This document shows positions 9,192 to 18,491 of a DNA stretch of 64,000 nucleotides, piece after piece (the first letter of the stretch is position 1; the number at the start of each line of letters is the position of its first letter). The position numbers and the translations under genes were made by a program. This DNA comes from Mucilaginibacter lappiensis (GTDB taxonomy: Bacteria; Bacteroidota; Bacteroidia; Sphingobacteriales; Sphingobacteriaceae), in NCBI RefSeq assembly GCF_900155965.1, contig NZ_FTMG01000002.1, positions 310,001 through 374,000 of the forward strand. The letters are read 5' to 3'. The notes beneath the pieces are model-generated. The model saw only the letters and a list, made by a program, of their open reading frames with translations, did not search any database and had not been told where the DNA came from.

Positions 9192-9329
9192 CCCCCTGAA
9201 GAGGGAACTATAGTTTATAAATCTGGCTTTAAAGAGCTAAATAGGTTGAAAAAAATGGAAGATAATAAAATACAAGAAGTACAAATCCCCATGCAAGTGG
9301 CACCCCCTTCAGGGGGCGGAGGGGGCATC
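9184..9329. repeat. Inverted pair of G/C-rich repeats spanning the thrA-thrB junction
   Basis: Left arm 9184-9203 (gccccctaaccccctgaag) overlaps the thrA stop; right arm about 9308-9329 (ccttcagggggcggaggggg) lies inside the thrB coding region. The arms are about 20 bp with a few mismatches and enclose the thrB start. Confidence 0.7.
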
Positions 9330-10256
9330 CACGTTTTTGCCCCGGCAACCGTCGCCAATGTTGTTTGCGGTTTTGATGTACTGGGTTTTGCCGTGAATGA
9401 ACCGGGCGACGAGGTGATCATGCGCCTGACCGACAAACCCGGTATCACTATCAGCAAAATTACTGGTGATGATGGTAGACTGCCGCTTGATCCTGCTAAA
9501 AACACGGTGAGTGTAAGCGTGCAGCATTATTTAGAAAGCGTTGGTCGTACCGATGTTGGATTGGATATTGAACTGCACAAAAAAATGCCGATAGGCAGCG
9601 GGCTGGGTTCCAGTTCGGCCAGTACAGTTGCTGGTTTATTTGCTATTAAAACGCTGCTGGGCGATGAATCTGACCCGATAAACCTGTTGCCCTTTGCTAT
9701 GAAAGGCGAGGAAATGGCTTGCGGTCAGGGTCATGCGGATAACGTTGCCCCGGCTTTGTTTGGAGGCTTTGTATTGATACGCAGTTATGAACCGCTGGAT
9801 GTGGTAAGGCTGCCCCATCCTAAAGATCTTTATTGCGCCATCGTATTCCCCGATGTGGATGTGCCTACCCGGGAAGCCCGGCAGATCATCCGAAAAAACA
9901 TTCAGATGAAAGATGCGGTAACCCAATGGGGCAACATTGCCGGGTTGGTAAGCGGTTTATTTATGCAGGATATTGACCTGATAGGTCGCAGTATGAAAGA
10001 TGTACTGGTGGAGCCTGTACGTTCCATGCTGATCCCCGATTTTTATAAAATGCGTGAAATAGCCATGGGCATGGGGGCGGTAAGCTTCGGTATCTCCGGC
10101 TCTGGTCCATCTGTTTTTGCATTTACTAAGGACGAGGAAACAGCCACGCTCATCACCCAAAAACTACAGCAACATTTAACCGGATTGAAAATTGGTTCGA
10201 ACACTTATGTGTCTACCATCAATGATGCAGGTCCGAAGGTAATAGCGAGGTTTTGA
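9255..10256 (+). CDS. thrB: Homoserine kinase, with repeat-encoded N-terminal extension
   Basis: A GHMP-family kinase that phosphorylates homoserine, the step between ThrA and ThrC. The core begins HVFAPATVANVVCGFDVLG, has the GHMP ATP loop IGSGLGSSSAS, and the C-terminal GSGPSVFAF motif. Homologues normally start just before HVFAP. Here about 25 extra residues precede it, including VAPPSGGGGG encoded by a G/C-rich palindrome. Possible starts are TTG 9246, ATG 9255 and ATG 9291; ATG 9255 is chosen as the first ATG, but 9291 is as plausible. The extension is unlikely to be in the catalytic fold. It follows thrA by 63 nt and is in the same operon. Confidence 0.93.
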   Translation: MEDNKIQEVQIPMQVAPPSGGGGGIHVFAPATVANVVCGFDVLGFAVNEPGDEVIMRLTDKPGITISKITGDDGRLPLDPAKNTVSVSVQHYLESVGRTDVGLDIELHKKMPIGSGLGSSSASTVAGLFAIKTLLGDESDPINLLPFAMKGEEMACGQGHADNVAPALFGGFVLIRSYEPLDVVRLPHPKDLYCAIVFPDVDVPTREARQIIRKNIQMKDAVTQWGNIAGLVSGLFMQDIDLIGRSMKDVLVEPVRSMLIPDFYKMREIAMGMGAVSFGISGSGPSVFAFTKDEETATLITQKLQQHLTGLKIGSNTYVSTINDAGPKVIARF

Positions 10257-10302
10257 GGTTAAGTCAAAAGTGAAAATTCAAAATTAAAAAAGTATAAGGT
10301 TG

Positions 10303-10442
10303 TCACCCTGAGCCCGTCGAAGGGCGTGCGCAGAGGCCTGCCCACCATGCTTCGACAAGCTCAGAATGACAGCCACTTTTGTCATCCTGAGGAACGAAGG
10401 ATCTAATCGTCAAATAGATGCTTCACTCCGTTCAGCATGACA
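10303..10442. repeat. Two tandem palindromic repeats between thrB and thrC
   Basis: First unit 10303-10376 (tcaccctgagcccgtcgaag ... gcttcgacaagctcagaatg), second unit 10379-10442 (gtcatcctgaggaacgaagg ... cactccgttcagcatgaca). Both are hairpin-forming and of the class seen at 4860. They lie within the thr operon and might tune thrC expression. Confidence 0.75.
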
Positions 10443-10507
10443 AATTGATAAAATAAAAAAATTAAATAAATCCGAGATCGAACATCCGAACTCCGAAATC
10501 ATAAAAA

Positions 10508-11818
10508 ATGAAACTCTACAGTACCAACAACACCTTATCAGAAGTATCCTTTAAAGACGCGGTTTTTAACAGCATGCCGCAGGATAAAGGTTTATATATG
10601 CCATACAGTATCCCCCGTTTAGATGCGGATTTTATCAATAACCTGGATAAATATTCCCTGCCTGAGATTGCTTTTAAAGTAGCGCGGAATTTACTGGGCG
10701 ATTCTATACCAGAAGCTGATCTGAAAGCGCTGATCGATGATGCCATCAACTTCCCGGCCCCTGTGGTAAAACTGGATGATAACGTGAATGTGCTGGAGCT
10801 TTTTCATGGCCCTTCGTTGGCTTTTAAAGATTTCGGCGCCCGTTTCATGAGCCGGGTGATGAGTTACTTTTTAGAGGAAGGCGAAAAACAACTGGATGTA
10901 CTGGTGGCCACCAGCGGCGATACCGGTGGGGCAGTAGCCCTTGGTTTTTTGGGTGTGCCTAACACCCGGGTAACCATATTATATCCGCAGGGTAAAGTAA
11001 GTGGTGTACAGGAGCAGCAGTTAACCACCAACGGCCAAAACATCCGCGCGTTGGTGGTTGACGGTACCTTTGACGACTGCCAGGCTCTGGTGAAACAAGC
11101 ATTTACGGATGCGGAGCTGAATGAGAAATTCCGTTTAACATCAGCCAACTCGATCAATATAGCGCGTTTGGTACCGCAAACCTTTTACTACTTTAATGCC
11201 TACGCGCAGTTATTAAGACAAGGTGTTAAAAAAGTGATCTTCTCGGTACCGAGCGGAAACTTTGGTAACATAGGCGCGGGTTTACTGGCCTGGAAAATGG
11301 GTTTACCTGTCGAAAAATTCATAGCAGCGACCAACGATAATGATACCGTTCCGGAGTTTTTAAAAACAGGTATTTATCAGCCAAAGCCATCGGTGGCTAC
11401 CCTATCCAACGCTATGGATGTGGGTAACCCAAGCAACTGGGTACGCATAGCCGATCTGTTTAAGGATGACATGGACGAGTTGAAAAAACTGGTTGTCGGC
11501 TTTAAATATAACGACGAAGAAACGCTAAAAGCCATTAACTGGGTGTTTGATACCTATGGGTATGTAGTGTGCCCGCATACGGCTATAGCCAGGCAGGCAT
11601 TGACCGATTATCAACAGGATCATAGTAGTGTAGATACCGCTGGTGTTTTCTTATCAACAGCCCATCCCTGCAAGTTCCCGGATGTTTTCAGCGAAGCCAT
11701 AAGCGCTAAGATCGAGATACCGGAACAGGTGAAAGAGCTGCAGCATAAAACCAAACTGGCCGTGCCTTTGAGTAAGGATTTTGCGGATTTTAAAGCGTAT
11801 TTGTTAGGAGCTGAATAA
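10508..11818 (+). CDS. thrC: Threonine synthase
   Basis: A 436-residue fold-type II PLP enzyme that converts O-phosphohomoserine to threonine. The PLP lysine is K107 in GPSLAFKDFGARF, followed by VATSGDTGGAVALGF, the phosphate-binding and substrate loop region, and IFSVPSGNFGNIGAG. The N-terminus YSTNN...SFKDAV is typical. It is the third gene of the thr operon; the 251-nt gap from thrB is filled by two palindromic repeats, which is larger than in a tight operon, so an internal promoter cannot be excluded. Downstream lies another palindrome before the next gene. Confidence 0.97.
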   Translation: MKLYSTNNTLSEVSFKDAVFNSMPQDKGLYMPYSIPRLDADFINNLDKYSLPEIAFKVARNLLGDSIPEADLKALIDDAINFPAPVVKLDDNVNVLELFHGPSLAFKDFGARFMSRVMSYFLEEGEKQLDVLVATSGDTGGAVALGFLGVPNTRVTILYPQGKVSGVQEQQLTTNGQNIRALVVDGTFDDCQALVKQAFTDAELNEKFRLTSANSINIARLVPQTFYYFNAYAQLLRQGVKKVIFSVPSGNFGNIGAGLLAWKMGLPVEKFIAATNDNDTVPEFLKTGIYQPKPSVATLSNAMDVGNPSNWVRIADLFKDDMDELKKLVVGFKYNDEETLKAINWVFDTYGYVVCPHTAIARQALTDYQQDHSSVDTAGVFLSTAHPCKFPDVFSEAISAKIEIPEQVKELQHKTKLAVPLSKDFADFKAYLLGAE

Positions 11819-11832
11819 ATAGGAAACAAAAA

Positions 11833-11940
11833 TGTCATCTCGAACGAGGAGAGATCTTTTGCACCAGCCTAAACAATGTATAAGATTTTTCGCTTTGCTC
11901 AAGAGATAGTTTCTCACTCGTTCCTCGTATCGAAATGACA
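11833..11940. repeat. Palindromic intergenic repeat downstream of thrC
   Basis: Unit of the GTCAT..ATGAC class (gtcatctcgaacgaggagag ... cgttcctcgtatcgaaatga), probably a transcription end signal for the thr operon. Confidence 0.65.
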
Positions 11941-12010
11941 GATACGAGGGTTTATATGATGAAGAATGACAAAGTTGTTAATGAATAGCTTCTAATGCTA
12001 TATTTGATCA

Positions 12011-12373
12011 ATGAATATTAATAAAAAAGCAATCTTACTATTCTGTGTAATTGCCCTGTCTTTTGCGGCTTGTAAACACCATACCAAGTTCGACCGCGAA
12101 AATTGGGATTATGGCGATGGCCTGGAATTTCCCAACAGGGATAACATGCTTGATGATTTGTTGAAAAGCTATAAACTTAAAGGGTTAAAATATCAGGAAG
12201 TGATTCACCTGTTGCACCGTCCGCAGCTAAGTAATACCACCGAAATGGTGTATGATATTGATGAGATAAGCAAAAAGGGTAAAACAATTTATGTCAAAAA
12301 ACTGATCCTTTCCCTGAAAGATTCGGTGGTTACAGATGTTAAAGTTTACGAACATTCTGATAAAAAGAAATGA
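12011..12373 (+). CDS. Small predicted lipoprotein
   Basis: A 120-residue protein with an N-terminal signal sequence ending SFAACKHH, a lipobox-like ending with the anchoring Cys at about 20. The rest is short, with the region YKLKGLKYQEVIHLLHRPQ followed by strands MVYDIDEIS and KTIYVKKLILSLKDSVVTDVKVYE. This layout (a helix, then beta strands on outer-membrane lipoproteins) resembles SmpA/BamE-like small lipoproteins, but that is only a fold impression. The stop overlaps the start of the next gene (ATGA), so it is co-expressed with the HAD phosphatase. Function unknown. Confidence 0.75.
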   Translation: MNINKKAILLFCVIALSFAACKHHTKFDRENWDYGDGLEFPNRDNMLDDLLKSYKLKGLKYQEVIHLLHRPQLSNTTEMVYDIDEISKKGKTIYVKKLILSLKDSVVTDVKVYEHSDKKK

Positions 12374-12975
12374 TCAATACCATCATATTTGATCTGGGTG
12401 CAGTTTTGATTGACTGGAACCCGCATTACATGTATCGTACCCTGTTTGCCGATGAGCAAGAAATGAAAGATTTCCTGGCAACGGTTTGTACACCCGACTG
12501 GAACGAGGAGCAAGATGCCGGCCGCTCCTTACGGGAAGGTACCGAACTATTGGTGGCTCAACATCCGCAGTACGAAGCCCATATCCGCGCGTTTTACGGT
12601 CGTTGGGAAGAAATGCTGGGCGAAGCCTTTCATGATACGGTTGAGTTGTTCAGGAGGCTAAAAACGGGCGACAGGTACAAGATATATGCGCTCACCAACT
12701 GGTCGGCCGAAACTTTTCCGGTGGCTTTGGCGCGTTATGATTTCCTGGGCTGGTTTGATGGTATTGTGGTGTCAGGTGTCGAGAAGATGCGTAAACCGGC
12801 GCCAGAATTTTACCAGATCCTGCTTGATCGTTACCAAGTTGACCCACAGACAGCCCTGTTTATCGATGATAACTACCGCAATATATTAGCCGCTGAAAAA
12901 ATCGGCATTAGATCCATACACTTTACTTCGGCCGCAGAGTTGGAAAAGGAATTGGAAGCGTTGAAGTTGTTATAG
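12370..12975 (+). CDS. HAD-family phosphatase, YihX-like
   Basis: A 201-residue haloacid-dehalogenase-superfamily hydrolase. Motif I is IIFDLGAVLIDWN with nucleophile D8; the residue two after it is Gly rather than Asp, as in YihX-type HAD-IA sugar phosphatases. Motif II is ALTNWS, motif III is the Lys in EKMRKPAPEFY and motif IV is FIDDNYRN. A small cap domain lies between motifs I and II. The likely reaction is dephosphorylation of a small phosphorylated metabolite in the cytosol; substrate unknown. It overlaps the lipoprotein gene by 4 nt. Confidence 0.88.
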   Translation: MINTIIFDLGAVLIDWNPHYMYRTLFADEQEMKDFLATVCTPDWNEEQDAGRSLREGTELLVAQHPQYEAHIRAFYGRWEEMLGEAFHDTVELFRRLKTGDRYKIYALTNWSAETFPVALARYDFLGWFDGIVVSGVEKMRKPAPEFYQILLDRYQVDPQTALFIDDNYRNILAAEKIGIRSIHFTSAAELEKELEALKLL

Positions 12976-13037
12976 AATATTTGGAGACCTATTAAGTTTC
13001 AAAAACTTCGTAGGTCTAAGAGCGCATTCTAAAAAAA

Positions 13038-13174
13038 ATGTCATTTCGACGAACGCGGGGGCTGTGGAATAGGGTAAGGAGAAATCTTTTACGCCATACA
13101 TGCAGCTTGTCGGGTGTAAAAGATTTCTCCTCGCCCCACTTCTCTACCCCACTCATTGCTCGTTCGAAATGACA
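13038..13174. repeat. Long palindromic repeat between convergent genes
   Basis: Unit starting gtcatttcgacgaacg, with inner arms gagaaatcttttac and gtaaaagatttctc, ending ctcgttcgaaatgac. It lies in the 291-nt gap between the HAD gene and sdhB, which holds no gene. Confidence 0.7.
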
Positions 13175-13211
13175 CTGGTTTTTATACTTACTCTCTAAAC
13201 GCCATAAAAAG

Positions 13212-13244
13212 AAAAAGGCTTTGGAAAATCTCCAAAGCCTTTTT
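13212..13244. terminator. Bidirectional terminator, sdhB 3' end
   Basis: Stem aaaaaggctttgga / tccaaagcctttt with a short aatc loop. It is A-flanked on one side and T-flanked on the other, so it can end the sdh operon (minus strand) and the HAD gene (plus strand). Confidence 0.85.
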
Positions 13245-13266
13245 ACATATTGTTCGTTATCGCAGA

Positions 13267-14058
13267 TTAAGCACCACCGTGTTGTTCTTCGTGAATTTCT
13301 TCCTGGTGGAACAGTTTAGCGCTTAAAAAATCATTGTTCATACGAGCAATGTTGGTCAGCTTAATTTCTTTAGGACATTCCGCTTCGCAGGCACCGGTGT
13401 TGGTACAGTTACCAAAACCTTCTTCGTCCATCTGAGCTACCATGGATTGTGCACGACGGTAACGCTCTGGCTGGCCTTGAGGCAACAGACCTAACTGCGT
13501 GATCTTGGCCGATACGAAAAGCATGGCCGAAGCATTTTTACAGGCAGCAACGCAAGCGCCGCAACCAATACAGGTAGCGGAGTTAAAAGCCTCGTCGGCT
13601 ATAACTTTTGGGATCGGGATGGCATTACCATCAGGCACACCGCCAGTATTTACCGATACGTAGCCACCAGCTTGTTGTATCCGGTCAAACGCAGCACGAT
13701 CAACTGCCAAATCTTTTACGATAGGGAAAGCTGCCGCGCGCCATGGCTCAATCGTGATTGTTTCACCATCATGAAAGCTGCGCATGTGCAGTTGGCAGGT
13801 GGTAACAGCACGTTTTGGGCCATGCGGGTGGCCGTTGATATATAAAGAACACATACCGCAAATACCTTCGCGGCAATCGTGATCAAAATGTATGGGCTCA
13901 TCACCCTTCAGGGTAAGACCTTCGTTAACCACGTCAAGCATTTCCAGGAATGACATGTCAGGCGAAATACCTTCGGCCTTGTAGGTCACAAATTTGCCCG
14001 CTGTTTGAGCGTTTTTCTGGCGCCATACTTTAAGCGTCAGGTTCATATTTCCGTTCAT
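13267..14058 (-). CDS. sdhB: Succinate dehydrogenase/fumarate reductase iron-sulfur subunit
   Basis: A 263-residue electron-transfer subunit. The ferredoxin-like N-domain carries the [2Fe-2S] ligands in [15 protein letters not shown] plus a later Cys. The C-domain carries [11 protein letters not shown] and [12 protein letters not shown] for the remaining clusters. It passes electrons from the flavoprotein SdhA to the membrane quinone site in SdhC. It is the last gene of sdhC-sdhA-sdhB, but about 500 nt separate it from sdhA because of an inserted element with a broken gene. Whether this insert weakens sdhB expression cannot be told from the sequence. Confidence 0.97.
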   Translation of the reverse strand: MNGNMNLTLKVWRQKNAQTAGKFVTYKAEGISPDMSFLEMLDVVNEGLTLKGDEPIHFDHDCREGICGMCSLYINGHPHGPKRAVTTCQLHMRSFHDGETITIEPWRAAAFPIVKDLAVDRAAFDRIQQAGGYVSVNTGGVPDGNAIPIPKVIADEAFNSATCIGCGACVAACKNASAMLFVSAKITQLGLLPQGQPERYRRAQSMVAQMDEEGFGNCTNTGACEAECPKEIKLTNIARMNNDFLSAKLFHQEEIHEEQHGGA

Positions 14059-14066
14059 TCTTTCTA

Positions 14067-14561
14067 GATTTGAGATATGAGATATGAGAATTGAGACATT
14101 TGTTTGTTTACTGGTTCAATAACATCTTTTGAAATGCATAGTTCATTTTTTGCAATTCTTCAATCTGTTTAAGCAAGTCATTCAACAAATCATCTTTTAA
14201 TAAATTTAACTTATTTGATATAACCAATTGTGTTTGTAACTCATAAGCAGAACCATTAGCTATACCTAAAAAGTTACAGAACTCCTTTTTTGAATTTCTG
14301 CCGGCTCCTTATGCAATATTTGAAGAAATTGAAACTGAGGCCCGTCTGATCTGACTGGTTAATCCAAACCGTTCATCGGCTGGGTAACTTACGGTCGCTT
14401 TATATACATCTACCGCCAGATCAATCGCTTTTTGCCAAATTTTCAATTCCTTTAGATTATGCATGGTTTAGATATGAGATTTTAGATGTGAGGTATGAGA
14501 GCTTTATCTGTTTCAAGTAGTATATTTTTTGTCTCAAATCTCATATCTCACGTCTCAAATC
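14067..14561. mobile_element. Inverted-repeat-bounded insert inside the sdh operon
   Basis: Arms 14067-14097 and 14531-14561 match over 31 nt with 3 mismatches (word type gatttgagatatgagatatg). They enclose a four-helix-bundle pseudogene. The right arm ends 3 nt from the sdhA stop codon. No transposase is present, so mobility is inference. Confidence 0.6.
14108..14464 (-). pseudogene. Four-helix-bundle (23S rRNA intervening-sequence type) protein, nonsense mutant
   Basis: A 118-codon frame broken by one in-frame stop. The N-part reads MHNLKELKIWQKAIDLAVDV and later SQIRRASVSISSNIA, then TAA at 14311-14309, then GAGRNSKKEFCNFLGIANGS and a helical end. The four-helix-bundle family (S23/IVP type) has the motif SNIAEGAGR at this place, so the stop replaces the Glu codon: GAA to TAA is one base change. 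The frame is otherwise intact with no frameshift, which suggests recent inactivation or a sequencing error. Family members are often found in 23S rRNA intervening sequences and as intergenic passengers in Bacteroidota; their role is unclear. It lies between sdhA and sdhB. Confidence 0.85.
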
Positions 14562-14564
14562 TAT

Positions 14565-16499
14565 CTACGCGTAATTCCTTTGTGATAAATGTACCGATTC
14601 AAATACCAGTTGCTCTTTGTGCAATTCTTCGGGTTGGTTTTCACCTTTAAATTCCCATGCTGCAACAAATGCAAAATTCTCGTCATCGCGTTTTGCCTCA
14701 CCGCCCTCGGTTTGTGATTCTACCCGGAAGTGACCACCACATGATTCACGGCGCATTAAAGCGTCATCAACCATCAGTTCGCCCAGTTCAATAAAATCGG
14801 CAACACGTCCGGCTCTTTCCAGCGAAGCATTTACTTCTTCGTTTTCGCCAACAACTTTGGCGTTTTTCCAGAAATCAACCTTTAAGGCTTTTATCAGTTC
14901 TTTGGCTTTTATCAATCCTTCTTCAGTACGGGCCATGCCGCAGTATTCCCACATGATATGACCCAGATCGCGGTGATAAGCTTCGGCAGTTTTGGTACCA
15001 TTCAGCGCCAGTAATTTATTAACGTGCTCAATAACTTCTTTTTTGGTTTGCTCAAAGGCGGGGTGGCTGGTATCAACCTTTTTAGGGCCGATGGTAGCCA
15101 GGTAATCGCCAAGGGTATAAGGGATCACAAAGTAACCGTCAGATAAACCCTGCATTAAGGCAGATGCACCCAGGCGGTTAGCACCGTGATCACTGAAGTT
15201 ACATTCGCCCAAGGCATAAAGCCCTGGTACATTGGTGCTTAAATTATAATCAACCCAAAGGCCGCCCATGGTATAGTGTACGGCAGGGTAAATACGCATT
15301 GGTTGTTTGTATGGGTTCTCATCGGTAATCTGTATATACATATCAAACAAGTTACCATACTTGGCAGCTACGGTTTCTTCGCCCAGGCGCTTAATGGCAT
15401 CGGCAAAGTCAAGAAACACAGCAAAACCTGAGGCCCCCACACCACGACCATCCTCCACCATTTCTTTAGCGTTACGTGAAGCCACATCGCGTGGAACCAG
15501 GTTACCGAAGGCAGGATATTTGCGCTCCAGGAAATAATCACGATCGTCTTCTTTAACCTGATCGGCCTTCAGCGTGCCTTTGCGTAATTGCTCGGCAATA
15601 GCGGCTGTTTTAGGTGCCCAAACACGCCCATCATTACGTAATGATTCAGACATCAGCGTTAATTTCGACTGATGGTCGCCGGATACCGGGATACAGGTTG
15701 GGTGAATTTGAGTATAGCATGGGTTACCAAAGAAAGCGCCTCGTTTGTGGGCCCTCCAGGCAGCCGTTACGTTTGAACCGATAGCATTGGTCGACAGGTA
15801 GAACACATTGCTGTAACCACCTGTACATAATAGTACCGCGTGACCTGCATGTGATTCAATTTCGCCGGTGATCATATTACGGGTAACAATACCTTTGGCG
15901 TGACCATCAACCACAACTACGTCCAGCATTTCGGTGCGGGTATACATTTTTACTTTACCTGCATGTATCTGGCGGTTTAATGCCGAGTACGCGCCTAATA
16001 GCAATTGTTGTCCTGTTTGACCACGGGCATAAAATGTACGTGATACCTGCGAACCACCGAATGAACGGTTATCGAGTAAGCCGCCGTATTCGCGGGCAAA
16101 AGGAACACCCTGTGCCACGCACTGATCAATAATATTTACAGATACTTCGGCCAGGCGGTAAACGTTTCCTTCACGGGCGCGGTAATCGCCACCTTTAATA
16201 GTATCGTAGAATAAACGGTAAACGCTGTCACCGTCATTCTGATAGTTTTTTGCTGCGTTGATACCACCCTGCGCTGCAATAGAGTGTGCGCGTCGCGGGC
16301 TATCCTGAAAGCAAAAAGATTTTACGTTATAACCCAGCTCGGCCAGTGAAGCCGCAGCCGATGCCCCCGCTAAACCGGTACCTACAATAATAATATCGTA
16401 TTTACGCTTGTTGGCCGGGTTAACCAGCTTCAGGTTAAATTTATGCTTGCTCCATTTTTCGGCTAATGGGCCTTGAGGAATTTTAGCATCTAAACTCAT
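14565..16499 (-). CDS. sdhA: Succinate dehydrogenase/fumarate reductase flavoprotein subunit
   Basis: A 644-residue FAD-containing catalytic subunit. The dinucleotide fold reads [21 protein letters not shown]; the covalent FAD histidine lies in [15 protein letters not shown]; the substrate site includes TQIHPTCIP and the arginine region of [10 protein letters not shown]. Length and motif set fit the type B enzymes of Bacteroidota and Bacillus/epsilon groups, which have a single cytochrome b subunit. It oxidises succinate in the TCA cycle or reduces fumarate. It is encoded 65 nt after sdhC on the same strand. fumC, the next TCA step, is elsewhere in the window at 47811. Confidence 0.97.
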   Translation of the reverse strand: MSLDAKIPQGPLAEKWSKHKFNLKLVNPANKRKYDIIIVGTGLAGASAAASLAELGYNVKSFCFQDSPRRAHSIAAQGGINAAKNYQNDGDSVYRLFYDTIKGGDYRAREGNVYRLAEVSVNIIDQCVAQGVPFAREYGGLLDNRSFGGSQVSRTFYARGQTGQQLLLGAYSALNRQIHAGKVKMYTRTEMLDVVVVDGHAKGIVTRNMITGEIESHAGHAVLLCTGGYSNVFYLSTNAIGSNVTAAWRAHKRGAFFGNPCYTQIHPTCIPVSGDHQSKLTLMSESLRNDGRVWAPKTAAIAEQLRKGTLKADQVKEDDRDYFLERKYPAFGNLVPRDVASRNAKEMVEDGRGVGASGFAVFLDFADAIKRLGEETVAAKYGNLFDMYIQITDENPYKQPMRIYPAVHYTMGGLWVDYNLSTNVPGLYALGECNFSDHGANRLGASALMQGLSDGYFVIPYTLGDYLATIGPKKVDTSHPAFEQTKKEVIEHVNKLLALNGTKTAEAYHRDLGHIMWEYCGMARTEEGLIKAKELIKALKVDFWKNAKVVGENEEVNASLERAGRVADFIELGELMVDDALMRRESCGGHFRVESQTEGGEAKRDDENFAFVAAWEFKGENQPEELHKEQLVFESVHLSQRNYA

Positions 16500-16564
16500 T
16501 TCTCGTATAATTTATATTAGTGAGTGGCTGATATTACTCAGCCTAATCCAACTTAATCAACCAA

Positions 16565-17347
16565 TTACCCTTTGTGCATAAAAAAGTAATACACAGGCAT
16601 GAGGGCAAAACCCAAAGGAATTATCACCGCAAAGAACCATGCGCCAATGCCATATACTATAGGTGTATACTTACGGTGTACCCATCCCAGGGTGCGAAAA
16701 GCACTTTGGAAACCATGCAACAGGTGAAACGACAAGGCGCCCATGGCTATTACATAGATCAATACATACCAGATGTTACCAAAAACATGTGCCACACGTG
16801 CATGCAGATCTTTTACCCTTACTATCTCCACATTGTTTTCGGTAGAAACGGAATGGTTGAAATCGGCAGATACCGGTGTATAGTCTGCTACGGTAGTTTG
16901 GTCTGTAGCCAAATCTGTACGGTACTCTTTAAAGGCTACCTCGTTGGTATATTTGTATTTATACCAAAAATCGCTCATGTGTATCACCAAAAACACAAAC
17001 AGGATAGAACCTAATAAGCCCATGTTTTTTGATGACCAGCTGGTGTCTGATTTTGCTGCTACCGCGTAACCAACCGGGCGTGCCTTCCGGTTTTTTACCG
17101 TTAAAATAATGGCATACAGCGCGTGTACCAGGATAGACAAGTACAGGATATATGCGATAACTTCAATCGGTGGAAAATGTGTCAGGAAGTTAGCATACAC
17201 ATTAAACCCAAAACCATTATCGTTCTTAAACAACAGCAGGTTGCCTCCAAGGTGTACAATTAAAAAAGTACACAAAAACAAGCCTGTTAAAGCCATGATC
17301 AGCTTTTTTCCCAGTGATGAGTTAAAGGTTTGTTTAAATTCGCTCAT
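16565..17347 (-). CDS. sdhC: Succinate dehydrogenase cytochrome b subunit
   Basis: A 260-residue membrane anchor with about five hydrophobic helices (for example LIMALTGLFLCTFLIVHLGGNLL, VIAYILYLSILVHALYAIIL, LGSILFVFLVIHMSDFW, IWYVLIYVIAMGALSFHLLHGFQSAF and a C-terminal segment). Several His residues at helix positions (HLGGN, HALYA, HMSDF, HLLHG) are the expected haem ligands of the di-haem cytochrome b558 family. It anchors SdhA/SdhB and reduces quinone. It is the first gene of the operon, with a -7 box TACTTTTG upstream at 17377-17370. Confidence 0.93.
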   Translation of the reverse strand: MSEFKQTFNSSLGKKLIMALTGLFLCTFLIVHLGGNLLLFKNDNGFGFNVYANFLTHFPPIEVIAYILYLSILVHALYAIILTVKNRKARPVGYAVAAKSDTSWSSKNMGLLGSILFVFLVIHMSDFWYKYKYTNEVAFKEYRTDLATDQTTVADYTPVSADFNHSVSTENNVEIVRVKDLHARVAHVFGNIWYVLIYVIAMGALSFHLLHGFQSAFRTLGWVHRKYTPIVYGIGAWFFAVIIPLGFALMPVYYFFMHKG

Positions 17348-17369
17348 TATGAAATAGATTTATTTTAGG

Positions 17370-17377
17370 CAAAAGTA
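17370..17377 (-). promoter_or_regulatory. -7 box of the sdh operon
   Basis: TACTTTTG on the minus strand matches TAnnTTTG exactly and would start transcription about 19 nt before the sdhC ATG at 17347. No good TTG is found at the -33 distance. Confidence 0.5.
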
Positions 17378-17571
17378 TTTATTATATGCCAAAAGATAGA
17401 AATGCTTTCGGCTTATTAACCACGAAAAGTCTATTTAGAATCAATCTAAGAAATTACATTCAAATTACACAGGGCGAAAGAGGCAAGATACTAGATTCAA
17501 GAGGCAAGATAAGCTACATGGGGCGGGGAAAGCTCTGTCCTTGTATAAGTTTGGTTAAATTCCTAACCACT

Positions 17572-17675
17572 CTTGCGCTCGTTTGCAAAGAGTGCTTAAC
17601 ATGGGTTTGCGTTTAAAACGCAAGGGCGATACAATCGCCGTTCCACAATAAGTACTCTTTGCAAACGAGCGCAAG
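17572..17675. repeat. 26-bp inverted repeat, 52-bp loop
   Basis: Arms 17572-17597 and 17650-17675 (cttgcgctcgtttgcaaaga type) differ at one position. The loop has two small hairpins. The remaining gap 17348-17730 holds the sdh promoter and a cttgactctt word repeat near 17690; I see no gene. Confidence 0.75.
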
Positions 17676-17730
17676 TAGTTTATATTCCTAAATCTTGACT
17701 CTTGACTCTAACCTCTTGATTATCTTCCAA

Positions 17731-18396
17731 TTATTCAATAGCCATCACCTTATCTTTCAAAACCGCGAAGATCCTGTCGGTTTTTTGATTGCGGATAGCC
17801 ACCTTGCCTGTAAACTGACCAAACGATGGGAGTACTGCCTGTTTACTGCCGAAAGCAAAGCAAGGCAGAGTGATGGATTGCCTGCCACGGCCGCTTAAAT
17901 TAACTCCGGGGTGTATGTGCCCACAAAAAACATAGCCTTCGGCGCCTTGTAGTTGTTCATCGGCCAGAGGGTGGTGCTGCATCAAAAATGGGTGCAGCAA
18001 TAGTTCGTCGTGAAGCTCGATATTTAATTGCTGGTAGTGTTTATCGGGTATAATATCATGGTTGCCGCGTACCAGGATAATTTGCAGGCTTGGAAACTGG
18101 CTTCGCCACAAAATGAACCAATCCCAGTCGTTATTCATATCGCTGTGGAAAAGATCGCCCAGGAACAATAATTTTTGAGGTTGATATTCATGGATCAGAT
18201 CAGACAGGGTAGCCAGATCACTTTGCTCCATATCCCGCGGAATGGCAATACCCGCCTTGCGGAAATGCCCAACCTTGCCCAAATGCACATCGGCAATAAT
18301 CAGGGCCTTTTGTTCCTTCCAATAAATAGCTTTTTGGGGGAGTAACAACAGGTTTTGTCCGAGTAAAATAAATGGAGTTGCCGCACTGATCATCAT
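17731..18396 (-). CDS. pdeM: Metallophosphoesterase, PdeM-like
   Basis: A 221-residue calcineurin-like phosphoesterase. Metal-site motifs are IIADVHLGK (DxH), FLGDLFHSD (GD), VRGNHD (GNHD) and FCGHIHPGV (GHxH). Spacing and the order of these blocks fit the ligase-associated DNA damage response endonuclease PdeM family. In many bacteria pdeM sits with an Lhr helicase, an ATP-dependent DNA ligase and an exonuclease-like gene; here none of these is next to it, so the role in DNA repair is inference from family only. An alternative is a general phosphodiesterase. It is transcribed alone. Confidence 0.85.
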   Translation of the reverse strand: MMISAATPFILLGQNLLLLPQKAIYWKEQKALIIADVHLGKVGHFRKAGIAIPRDMEQSDLATLSDLIHEYQPQKLLFLGDLFHSDMNNDWDWFILWRSQFPSLQIILVRGNHDIIPDKHYQQLNIELHDELLLHPFLMQHHPLADEQLQGAEGYVFCGHIHPGVNLSGRGRQSITLPCFAFGSKQAVLPSFGQFTGKVAIRNQKTDRIFAVLKDKVMAIE

Positions 18397-18491
18397 AAGG
18401 ATAGCAAAGTTAAAAATTTATTTCCGGAGATGTTGGAGGGGTATTCTGCGGTTAAAGCTGGGGTCTGTGCGATTCCCTCCCTCGGGAAGGT

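Noticed and set aside
15307..15537. Plus-strand frame opposite sdhA
   Set aside because: A mirror frame of a strongly supported gene; no independent evidence.
17386..17616. 76-codon plus-strand frame
   Set aside because: It spans the sdh promoter region and half of a 26-bp inverted repeat; no signal peptide, domain or coding-like codon use.
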